This document shows positions 35,764-42,267 of a stretch of 64,000 nt of DNA, one piece after another. Both the position numbers and the translations under genes were made by a program. Origin of the DNA: Novosphingobium sp. SG751A (GTDB taxonomy: Bacteria; Pseudomonadota; Alphaproteobacteria; Sphingomonadales; Sphingomonadaceae). The notes beneath the pieces are model-generated. The model was not told where the DNA came from. It ran no database searches and worked only from the letters and a program-made list of their open reading frames with translations. How positions within the stretch are numbered: the first letter of the stretch is position 1; every line of letters begins with the position of its first letter. The DNA lies in contig NZ_JABGCB010000005.1 in assembly GCF_013149295.1 (NCBI RefSeq), forward strand, positions 124,001-188,000, read 5' to 3'.

Positions 35764-36663
35764 TTATGCCGGAGCGTATTCGCCCAGCAGCTTGCGGGCC
35801 ATTTCGCGCACTTCGGCGCCCATGTCCTCGCGCTGCAGCGCCAGCGCCAGGGTGGCCTCGACAAAGCCGACCTTCGAGCCGCAGTCATAGCGCTTGCCCT
35901 CAAAGGTCACGGCGTGGAACGGCTGGTGGCCGATCATCTGCGCCATCGCGTCGGTCAACTGGATTTCGCCGCCCGCGCCCTTGCCCTGCGTTTCCAGCAC
36001 GGTCATCACTTCGGGCTGAAGGATATAGCGGCCCGAGATGATCAGGTTCGAAGGCGCCGCCTCCACCTTGGGCTTTTCGACAAGGCCGGTCACCTCGGTC
36101 AGATCGCCCTCGGACTTGCCCGGCGCGATCACGCCATAGGACGAGACTTCCTCACGCGGCACTTCGAGCACCGAGATCAGATTGCCGCCGGTCTTGTGAT
36201 AGGCCTCGACCATCTGCTTCATGCAGCCCTTTTTGCCGATCATCAGTTCGTCGGGCAGGAAGATGGCGAAGGGTTCATTGCCGATCACGGCGCGTGCGCA
36301 CCAGATCGCATGGCCCAGGCCCATCGGCACCTGCTGACGCACTGTGACCAGATTGCCCGGCTTGATCCGGGTGGGTTCGAGCACGTCGAGCGACTTGCCG
36401 CGCCCTTCCATCGTGGCTTCGAGTTCAAAGGCCGTGTCGAAATGTTCGACGATGGCGGTTTTGCCGCGGCCGGTCACAAAGATCAGCTGCTCGATGCCCG
36501 CTTCGCGCGCTTCATCGACGGCATACTGGATCAAAGGACGATCGACGATAGGCAGCATTTCCTTGGGGATAGCCTTGGTCGCGGGCAAAAAGCGCGTCCC
36601 AAGGCCTGCCACTGGAAATACCGCCTTGCGGACGGGCTTGATTTCACGCGAATGCATCATCAT
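35764..36663 (-). CDS. galU: UTP-glucose-1-phosphate uridylyltransferase
   Basis: A 299-residue enzyme making UDP-glucose from glucose-1-phosphate. The nucleotide motif reads GLGTRFLPATKAIPKEMLPI at residues 20-40; other family segments are QLIFVTGRGKTAIVEHFD, GLGHAIWCARAVIGNEPFAIFLPDE and LTEVTGLVEKPKVEAAPSN. UDP-glucose is the precursor of UDP-glucuronate and of sugars in sphingan-type exopolysaccharides and glycolipids, so it probably feeds the EPS cluster from 46.5 kb. It is divergent from murA, with a 166-base gap holding the CAAGTT-CTAC-AACTTG palindrome at 36720-36735. Confidence 0.97.
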   Translation of the reverse strand: MMMHSREIKPVRKAVFPVAGLGTRFLPATKAIPKEMLPIVDRPLIQYAVDEAREAGIEQLIFVTGRGKTAIVEHFDTAFELEATMEGRGKSLDVLEPTRIKPGNLVTVRQQVPMGLGHAIWCARAVIGNEPFAIFLPDELMIGKKGCMKQMVEAYHKTGGNLISVLEVPREEVSSYGVIAPGKSEGDLTEVTGLVEKPKVEAAPSNLIISGRYILQPEVMTVLETQGKGAGGEIQLTDAMAQMIGHQPFHAVTFEGKRYDCGSKVGFVEATLALALQREDMGAEVREMARKLLGEYAPA

Positions 36664-36719
36664 CTCTCGCTTTCGTTCCCGACTTCTTTGCCGAATTAGC
36701 TGTAGGTTTACCTAAAATA

Positions 36720-36735
36720 CAAGTTCTACAACTTG
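36720..36735. promoter_or_regulatory. palindrome in the galU-murA divergent promoter
   Basis: CAAGTT-CTAC-AACTTG is an exact inverted repeat in an A/T-rich stretch midway between the divergent genes; a possible regulator binding site. No known consensus is claimed. Confidence 0.35.
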
Positions 36736-36829
36736 GTTAATTTTTTCGACCTGCCTATTCGCAATCCGCCCCCAGCCTTTCACAATCCGCCCATTGCCGA
36801 CAGCACAAATGGCTCCTAAACGGTGGCGT

Positions 36830-38113
36830 ATGGACAAAATCATCATTCGCGGTGGCAAGCGACTTTCCGGAGCCATTCCGGTGTCGGGAGCCAAGAATTC
36901 GGCCCTCACCCTGCTGCCTTGCGCGCTGCTGACCGAGGAACCCCTGACCCTGCGCAATCTGCCGCGTCTGGCCGACGTGGACGGGTTCCAGCACTTGTTG
37001 AACCAGTTCGGCGTTTCTACGTCCATCGCGGGGACAAGGCCAGAGGATTTTGGTCGAGTCATGACCCTTCAGGCCACGCGCCTGACCAGCACGACCGCGC
37101 CTTATGAACTGGTGCGCAAAATGCGCGCCTCAATTCTGGTGCTGGGCCCCTTGCTGGCCCGCGCGGGCGAGGCGACCGTGTCGCTGCCGGGCGGCTGCGC
37201 GATCGGCAATCGCCCGATCGACCTGCACCTGAAGGTGCTGGAGGCCTTTGGCGCCACCATCGAGCTGACCTCGGGCTATGTTCGCGCCATTGCGCCTGAT
37301 GGCGGGCTGCCCGGCGGGCGCTATGCCTTCCCGGTGGTTTCGGTGGGCGCGACGGAAAACGCGCTGATGGCGGCCAGCATGGCCAATGGCACCTGCCGCC
37401 TGCACAATGCCGCGCGCGAGCCTGAAATTGTCGATCTGTGCAACCTGCTGGTGGCGATGGGCGCCCAGATCGAGGGTATCGGCACTTCGGAACTCACCAT
37501 TCATGGCGTAAAGCGCCTTCATGGTGCAACCTATCAGGTTATGCCGGACCGTATCGAAGCCGGCTCCTATGCCTGCGCCGCCGCGATCACCGGGGGTGAG
37601 GTCGAATTGCTGGGCGCGCGTGCCGATGAAATGGATGCGACGCTGGCCGCGCTGCGCGAGGCGGGCGTTCATATCGAACCGCGCAAGGACAGCATTTTCG
37701 TCGCCGCCAATGGCCCGATCCGCCCCGTCACCGTTTCAACCGCGCCTTATCCCGGTTTCGCCACCGACATGCAGGCGCAACTGATGGCTATGCTGACCCG
37801 CGCCGAGGGCACCAGCGTGCTGACCGAAACGATCTTTGAAAACCGCTATATGCACGTGCCAGAACTGACCCGCATGGGCGCACGGATCGAAACCAAGGGC
37901 CGCGTGGCCATCGTCCATGGCGTGCCGCGCCTGACCGGGGCCGAAGTGATGGCGACCGATCTGCGCGCTTCGATGAGTCTGGTGATTGCCGGCCTCGCCG
38001 CCGAAGGGCAGACCACGGTCCACCGCCTCTATCACCTTGATCGCGGCTATGAGCGGTTGGAAGAGAAATTCGCTCTGCTGGGCGCCGAAATCGAGCGCGT
38101 CGGCGGCGACTGA
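36830..38113 (+). CDS. murA: UDP-N-acetylglucosamine 1-carboxyvinyltransferase
   Basis: A 427-residue enzyme of the first committed step in peptidoglycan synthesis, adding enolpyruvate from PEP to UDP-GlcNAc. ATG 36830 ([20 protein letters not shown]) matches the family start. The catalytic Cys is Cys123 in [17 protein letters not shown], the fosfomycin target; [12 protein letters not shown] and [20 protein letters not shown] are further signatures. Length is close to the usual 420. Two CAATCCGCCC direct repeats 21 bases apart lie upstream (36762 and 36783). Ends before a perfect 11-base hairpin. Confidence 0.97.
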   Translation: MDKIIIRGGKRLSGAIPVSGAKNSALTLLPCALLTEEPLTLRNLPRLADVDGFQHLLNQFGVSTSIAGTRPEDFGRVMTLQATRLTSTTAPYELVRKMRASILVLGPLLARAGEATVSLPGGCAIGNRPIDLHLKVLEAFGATIELTSGYVRAIAPDGGLPGGRYAFPVVSVGATENALMAASMANGTCRLHNAAREPEIVDLCNLLVAMGAQIEGIGTSELTIHGVKRLHGATYQVMPDRIEAGSYACAAAITGGEVELLGARADEMDATLAALREAGVHIEPRKDSIFVAANGPIRPVTVSTAPYPGFATDMQAQLMAMLTRAEGTSVLTETIFENRYMHVPELTRMGARIETKGRVAIVHGVPRLTGAEVMATDLRASMSLVIAGLAAEGQTTVHRLYHLDRGYERLEEKFALLGAEIERVGGD

Positions 38114-38119
38114 AATAGG

Positions 38120-38147
38120 GACCCGGCGGTTTTTGGACCGCCGGGTC
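38120..38147. terminator. hairpin between murA and the glycine-zipper gene
   Basis: GACCCGGCGGT and ACCGCCGGGTC form a perfect 11-base stem with a TTTTGG loop, 7 bases beyond the murA stop and before the convergent gene stop. No clear T-run follows. Confidence 0.55.
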
Positions 38148-38156
38148 AAACCTGCA

Positions 38157-38447
38157 TTATCGGCGCGCCTCGACATAGCGGCAGCGCTTTTTCGCGGTGA
38201 TCGTGCGGTCAATCGCGCGGCCCGCAAAGGCCCCGCCCACCGCGCCCGCCACCAATCCGACCGGCCCGCCCAGCGCTGCATGGCCCACCAGCGCGCCGCC
38301 TGCGCCACCCGCGATCAGACCCGCGGTGCCGCTCGACTTGCGGCAAACCTTGACCACGCGCTTGGCAGGGCGGGCTTCGGCCATCACGGGCGCTGCCACC
38401 ACCGCCAGCGCCGAGGACATGGCGATCAGTTTGATGAAATTCGGCAT
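38157..38447 (-). CDS. glycine-zipper surface/outer-membrane-like protein A
   Basis: A 96-residue protein starting at ATG 38447, with AGGAG eight bases upstream. A signal peptide (IKLIAMSSALAVVAAPVMA) precedes a Gly-rich region GTAGLIAGGAGGALVGHAAL followed by GLVAGAVGGAFAGRAIDRT, the repeating GxxxG pattern of glycine-zipper domains. Ends with basic CRYVEARR. Two Cys are placed at CRKSSG and KKRCRY and may form a disulfide. The next gene upstream (38542-38919) is a related protein with the same layout, so this is a tandem pair. The role is probably structural in the envelope. Confidence 0.78.
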   Translation of the reverse strand: MPNFIKLIAMSSALAVVAAPVMAEARPAKRVVKVCRKSSGTAGLIAGGAGGALVGHAALGGPVGLVAGAVGGAFAGRAIDRTITAKKRCRYVEARR

Positions 38448-38541
38448 AAGGCATCTCCTGTTTTGACTTGGCTGACGCCATAAAGCGCCAACCAAGTTCA
38501 ACTCAAGATGAACGGTTTTTGCGACGAACTGTTCCTGAACG

Positions 38542-38919
38542 TTAAGGTTTGACAGGCGTTTCTACATCGCGGCACCGCTGCTTGGCGGTCAGCGTGCGCT
38601 CAAGGGCCTGTCCGGCAAAGGCGCCCGCGGCCGCGCCGCCCGCCGTGCCCAGAATACCGTTGTCGATCACCTTGTTGCCCAACACCGCGCCCAAGGCCGC
38701 GCCCGCCACGGCCCCGGTGGTCGAACTGGTGGTGTCGCAAACGCGGGTTTTCTGCATGACCGGCGCGGGAGCGGGGACCGGTGCGGGCGCAGGGGTGACG
38801 CTGGCCGTGGCGACCGGCTTGCGCTTGACGACCTTCTTCGTGGTCGCGGCCAAGGCAGGCTGGCCGCAGAGCGCGAAAGCGAGCAGGGCGAGGCTCGAAA
38901 TCCTGTGAATCTTGCGCAT
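38542..38919 (-). CDS. glycine-zipper protein B, paralogue
   Basis: A 125-residue protein. GGAGGGGGA lies nine bases before ATG 38919. A signal peptide (RKIHRISSLALLAFALCGQPALA) is followed by a Pro/Ala/Lys-rich linker and a glycine-zipper region (GAVAGAALGAVLGNKVIDNG and LGTAGGAAAGAFAGQALERT), ending KQRCRDVETPVKP. The end block ERTLTAKQRCRDVE matches IDRTITAKKRCRYVE in the neighbour, and both have a Cys before the zipper (TRVCDTTSS here, VKVCRKSSG there), so the two genes derive from one ancestor. Envelope location is likely; function unknown. Confidence 0.78.
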   Translation of the reverse strand: MRKIHRISSLALLAFALCGQPALAATTKKVVKRKPVATASVTPAPAPVPAPAPVMQKTRVCDTTSSTTGAVAGAALGAVLGNKVIDNGILGTAGGAAAGAFAGQALERTLTAKQRCRDVETPVKP

Positions 38920-39008
38920 GAAAAATCCCCCTCCGTTTCACCCGTCATCGCAAAATTGCGGAAATGCCGAAGGCCTCCGAAGCGATGACTATGGTTAATC
39001 CCAGTATT

Positions 39009-39272
39009 TTACCCTAGGGCAGACCGTGTATCAACCGCGACGAACGGTTGTGTCACCAGCCAAATTCTTACCGCCCCGGCCAGACCCGGCGGCGTTTCGC
39101 AGGCAATTCTTTCGGCATCGATTCGCGCCACCAGCGCATTGACCGACACACCTTCGCGCGCAGCCGCCTCGCGCAGCATATCCCAGAACAGGGGCTCAAG
39201 GCTGATCGAGGTCTTGTGTCCGGCAATCTCGACCGAGCGTTTGACGGGGGGGTGATAAGGCGGGGTGAGCAT
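39009..39272 (-). CDS. ribbon-helix-helix domain protein
   Basis: An 87-residue protein. The pattern VKRSVEIAGHKTSISLEPLFWDMLREAAAREGVSVNALVARID matches the ribbon-helix-helix (RHH_4-type) DNA-binding family, often small repressors or antitoxin-like proteins. No toxin gene is adjacent. ATG 39272 has no purine-rich ribosome site; the preceding bases on the minus strand are pyrimidine-rich (CACTCCCCCC), so it may be translated from a leaderless or otherwise atypical start. An upstream start would run into repeat DNA. Function unknown. Confidence 0.65.
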   Translation of the reverse strand: MLTPPYHPPVKRSVEIAGHKTSISLEPLFWDMLREAAAREGVSVNALVARIDAERIACETPPGLAGAVRIWLVTQPFVAVDTRSALG

Positions 39273-39328
39273 GGGGGGAGTGTAGTGGCGGGGGAGGGGA
39301 AGGGATAGATGCCTCCGGCGGGGTTTTA

Positions 39329-39542
39329 TGCCTCCGGCGGGCAAAGGGACTCGTCCCTTTGCAATCCCGTTAATAGGGGGCAGCCAAAGGGCATAGGGTG
39401 TGTTTGGGGTGATGTTTGAGAGCCTGCGGCGCGGTGAAGTTATCCCTGTTTATCAAATCAGTCCTCGCGTCCAACACAAATGGCCGAACCCATCGCGCAA
39501 CAAAGACAGTATCGGGGAGCCACGAGGGGCAAGCCCCTCGTG
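39329..39542. repeat. dispersed inverted-repeat element, copy 2
   Basis: TGCCTCCGGCGGGCAAAGGG (39329-39348) and CCCTTTGCAATCCCGTTAAT (39355-39374) repeat the left end of copy 1 at 7814. AGCCTGCGGCGCGG (39421-39434) and ACAGTAT (39506-39512) also recur at nearly the same distance as in copy 1. An extra partial end block lies at 39310-39322. The right end differs: here a perfect hairpin CACGAGGGG-CAAG-CCCCTCGTG (39521-39542) takes the place of the inverted end block. The stretch codes for nothing visible. Confidence 0.8.
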
Positions 39543-39563
39543 ATACCACTTGTCTTAAAACAC

Positions 39564-39598
39564 AAAAAAGGCGCGAGCCTTTCGACCCGCGCCCTTTC
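39564..39598 (-). terminator. rho-independent terminator of phaB
   Basis: On the minus strand GGCGCG pairs with CGCGCC around a 12-base loop (39570-39593) and is followed by six T. It lies about 30 bases after the phaB stop. Confidence 0.75.
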
Positions 39599-39623
39599 TC
39601 AAACCACGTAAACCGCGATTCCA

Positions 39624-40346
39624 TCAATACATATGCTGCCCGCCGTTGATGCTCATGGTCGAGCCGGTGACGAAGCCTGCATCCTCGCTGCACAGGAAAG
39701 CCACGCCGCGCGCGATTTCCTCGGCATGGCCAAGGCGGCCCACCGGGATCTTGGCAACGATCTTTTCCAGCACCGGCGCGGGCACGGCGGCCACCATTTC
39801 GGTGTCGATATAGCCGGGCGCGATGGCGTTGACGGTCACGCCGAACTTGGCGCCTTCCTGGGCCAGCGCCTTGGTAAAGCCGTGGATGCCCGATTTGGCG
39901 GCGGCATAGTTGACCTGGCCATACTGACCCGCCTGACCGTTGATCGAGCCGATGTTGACGATGCGGCCCCAGCCGCGTTCGCGCATGCCGGGGAAAGTGG
40001 CCTTGGCCATGTTGAAGCAGCCGCCAAGGTTGACGCGGATCACTTCGTTCCAGTTCTCGAAGGTCATGCGATGCAGCACGCCGTCGCGCGTGATGCCGGC
40101 ATTGTTGACCACCACATCGACCGGGCCCAGATCGGCCTCGACCTGCGCCACACCGGCAAGGGTGGCTTCATGATCGCCCACGTCCCATTTATAGGCGGCG
40201 ATGCCGGTCGCCTCGGTGAAGGCTTTGGCCTTTTCATCATTGCCCGCGTAATTGGCGGCAACCGTATATCCCAGATCCTTGAGGGCGAGGCTGATCGCCT
40301 CGCCAATGCCCCGCGTACCACCTGTAACGATTGCCACTCGCGTCAT
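39624..40346 (-). CDS. phaB: acetoacetyl-CoA reductase (polyhydroxybutyrate synthesis)
   Basis: A 240-residue short-chain dehydrogenase, reducing acetoacetyl-CoA to (R)-3-hydroxybutyryl-CoA with NADPH. Start MTRVAIVTGGTRGIGEAISL has the TGxxxGIG motif; GGAGG lies six bases before ATG 40346. The catalytic Ser and Tyr/Lys are in VNIGSINGQAGQYGQVNYAAAKSG (YxxxK). The pattern NNAGITRDGVLHRMTFENW and the end VTGSTMSINGGQHMY fit PhaB rather than FabG. PHB polymerase and thiolase genes are not adjacent. Upstream lie two palindromes that may be regulator sites. Confidence 0.92.
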   Translation of the reverse strand: MTRVAIVTGGTRGIGEAISLALKDLGYTVAANYAGNDEKAKAFTEATGIAAYKWDVGDHEATLAGVAQVEADLGPVDVVVNNAGITRDGVLHRMTFENWNEVIRVNLGGCFNMAKATFPGMRERGWGRIVNIGSINGQAGQYGQVNYAAAKSGIHGFTKALAQEGAKFGVTVNAIAPGYIDTEMVAAVPAPVLEKIVAKIPVGRLGHAEEIARGVAFLCSEDAGFVTGSTMSINGGQHMY

Positions 40347-40446
40347 GCATTTCCTCCAAAAGATGTTGGCCAGAGAACATCCGAGCCACAAGTGCTATCG
40401 GCGCAATGCGACAGTGGCAAGTAAGTTGGCGGGGCGTTACGCGCAA

Positions 40447-40535
40447 AAACTGCGCAGTTTAGCGCAAGACTGGAGGTAAATTGCGATATATGCTGCATGT
40501 GCGAAGTAAATTTACAGATTACGCATTTGCAGCAT
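40447..40535. promoter_or_regulatory. palindromes upstream of phaB
   Basis: AAACTGCGCAGTTT (40447-40460) is a perfect 14-base palindrome. ATGCTGCA (40490-40497) and TGCAGCAT (40528-40535) form an 8-base inverted repeat with more pairing inside (GTAAATTTAC at its centre). CTGC/GCAG half-sites resemble those reported for PhaR regulators of polyhydroxybutyrate genes; this link is a suggestion only. Confidence 0.45.
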
Positions 40536-40611
40536 TGGATGGGTCGCGTACAATTCGGGGGCAATTACGTGATTTTGCGCGCCAATTGTCTGTCAAATAC
40601 CACGCGGCGGA

Positions 40612-41388
40612 TCAGAATCGGAATTGCGTGCCGACAAAGACGGCCTGACTGTCCGACTTGGTGTCATTGGTGGGTTTCAGCCGGTCGCGGTCCTGCGAAT
40701 AGCGCACGCCCGCCGTCACGTCGAAATTGCGCGTGACGCGATAGGACCCGCCCACATCGACGCTTTGTTCGCCAAAGCTTTCCAGCGTGCGCGGCGCACG
40801 GCCCGCCCTTTCGCGGTCGACCAGTTGAATATGGGGCGCCAGCCGCGAATCGCTGCCGCTCTCGACGCGGGGAAAGGCCGAGAGGTCGGGCATTTCATGC
40901 TTGGTATGATCGTTACCGGGCAGCGAATAGGTCGAGGTCAGCGATGAAAAGCTCTGATACCCGCGCGACAGACCAAGATTGTAGGCATTGGGCGCCACGC
41001 GCGTATTGGGTCCGGCGGGGGCAATACGCTGGGCCGGGCCGCGCACGACAATCGCCCGCGCGGTTTCGGCATCCACCCGCACTGCCACCGTCACCGACCG
41101 GTCAGGCCGCGTGGCCAGCCCCGCGGGGGTGAAATGAAACAGCGCTTCCTTGCCTTGCATGAACTGGGCCTGCTGGCGTGCGGCCATGGCGCGGGCGGCG
41201 CGCGGGTCCAGTTCGCTGGACGAGAAATTGCCCTGATCGGTGCCGGAATCGGCGCTTTCGGCGACGGTTTCAAACCGCGTCGAAAAGGCCAGCACCGCGC
41301 TGGGCAACGCGAGCAGCCCGACAGCCCCGGCCATTACCAGAGCGGGCATCGAACTGCGCGGGGCGGAAGAAAGAATGGCCTGCATCAT
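40612..41388 (-). CDS. secreted protein with outer-membrane-like C-terminus, unknown
   Basis: A 258-residue protein. A signal peptide (SMPALVMAGAVGLLALPSAVLAF) is followed by a disordered segment, a region with Ala/Gln repeats, and a C-terminal part with alternating polar/hydrophobic strands: GGSYRVTRNFDVTAGVRYS and a final QAVFVGTQFRF, the aromatic-ending pattern of beta-barrel outer-membrane proteins. Too short for a large barrel, so it may be a small barrel or a membrane-associated domain. ATG 41388 is used; the upstream bases give only a poor ribosome site. I do not recognise the family. Divergent from a DUF3576 lipoprotein gene. Confidence 0.6.
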   Translation of the reverse strand: MMQAILSSAPRSSMPALVMAGAVGLLALPSAVLAFSTRFETVAESADSGTDQGNFSSSELDPRAARAMAARQQAQFMQGKEALFHFTPAGLATRPDRSVTVAVRVDAETARAIVVRGPAQRIAPAGPNTRVAPNAYNLGLSRGYQSFSSLTSTYSLPGNDHTKHEMPDLSAFPRVESGSDSRLAPHIQLVDRERAGRAPRTLESFGEQSVDVGGSYRVTRNFDVTAGVRYSQDRDRLKPTNDTKSDSQAVFVGTQFRF

Positions 41389-41463
41389 CGTCGCTTACAT
41401 CGGGGCCGGATTCCTTTCCGGCGTCGGATATTCCATACACCTCAAATTGTAAGCGCGCCATGA

Positions 41464-41506
41464 TGAACCTTGGCTGCACGCCATTCTCATGTTCAGCCAA
41501 GGTTCA
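41464..41506. repeat. 13-base perfect inverted repeat in divergent promoter
   Basis: TGAACCTTGGCTG (41464-41476) and CAGCCAAGGTTCA (41494-41506) pair perfectly around 17 bases, between the divergent genes at 41388 and 41677. No T-run follows, so it is more probably a regulatory or mRNA-leader structure than a terminator. Confidence 0.6.
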
Positions 41507-41545
41507 CGCCGTCGCTGGCCAAGAAAGAAGCGTGCCCAACGCCCC

Positions 41546-41573
41546 TTGTCGCGCGCTTTTTGGCGGTTATAGA
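41546..41573 (+). promoter_or_regulatory. candidate promoter of the DUF3576 gene
   Basis: TTGTCG (41546-41551) and TATAGA (41568-41573) are 16 bases apart, about 100 bases before the ATG. A match to the sigma-70 pattern; not tested. Confidence 0.4.
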
Positions 41574-41630
41574 GACTTGCCAACCGATGCGCGCGCGCTG
41601 TGCGGGCAGGATGGCGACGAACCAGTTTTT

Positions 41631-41656
41631 TTGGGACCCAAGCGTTTGGGTTTTTT
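41631..41656 (+). promoter_or_regulatory. attenuator-like leader before the DUF3576 gene
   Basis: TTGGG-A-CCCAA (41631-41641) and CCCAA-GCGT-TTGGG (41637-41650) share the middle CCCAA and cannot fold together; the second is followed by TTTTTT. This is the layout of an antiterminator/terminator pair, 20 bases before the ATG. Both stems are short. Confidence 0.4.
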
Positions 41657-41676
41657 GGACGGAAAGTGCAGAACCG

Positions 41677-42186
41677 ATGATGGCCAGCAAGGCTCCTGCC
41701 CGTAAGTTGATCAGCCCGATGCTGCGTGGGGGCGCGGTGGCCCTGGCCCTGCTGGCGCTGGGCGGGTGCAAGGTCGGCAATATGCGCGTGCATAATCCGA
41801 TCCATATCAAGCATCACCGCGTCACCCGCACCACGCTGACGCTGCCGCCCTCGAACCTGACCACGATCGGGGTGAATGCCTATCTCTGGCGCGCGGCGCT
41901 CGATTCGGTGTCCTTCATGCCCCTGCTGCAAAGCGATGCGAACAGCGGCGTGATCGTCACCGACTGGTATTCGAACCCGTCGAACCCGGGTGAGCGGATG
42001 AAGCTGACGATTGCGATCCTCGACAAGGACCTGCGCAGCGACGCGCTGCGCGTGACGGCGGCGCGTCAGGTGTCGAAGGACGGTTTCTGGACCGATGCGC
42101 CGGTGGCGGCCGCCACGGTTCAGCGACTGGAGGACGTGATCCTGACCAAGGCGCGCGATCTGCGTCAGGCCACGCTGATCAAGTAA
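41677..42186 (+). CDS. DUF3576 domain lipoprotein
   Basis: A 169-residue protein. Paired ATGs at 41677 and 41680; the first is used. A lipoprotein signal (GGAVALALLALGGC, lipobox) marks it for the envelope, and the rest is the DUF3576 core: IGVNAYLWRAALDSVSFMPLLQSDANSGVIVTDWY and SNPGERMKLTIAILDKDLRSDALRVTAARQVSKDG. The family is typical of alphaproteobacteria and its function is not known, though it is often next to leuS as here. Sixty bases lie between it and leuS, so a shared transcript with leuS-lptE-holA is likely. Confidence 0.85.
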   Translation: MMASKAPARKLISPMLRGGAVALALLALGGCKVGNMRVHNPIHIKHHRVTRTTLTLPPSNLTTIGVNAYLWRAALDSVSFMPLLQSDANSGVIVTDWYSNPSNPGERMKLTIAILDKDLRSDALRVTAARQVSKDGFWTDAPVAAATVQRLEDVILTKARDLRQATLIK

Positions 42187-42267
42187 ACATCAATTCTGAC
42201 CGTTTGCCTCCCGCCTTGCCCCCGTACCGGCAAGTCGGGAGGCTTTCTGGTATAAAGGGCATGAGCA

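Noticed and set aside
39009..39272. A toxin-antitoxin pair with the ribbon-helix-helix protein
   Set aside because: No small toxin-like frame lies next to it; the neighbouring DNA is repeat and intergenic sequence.
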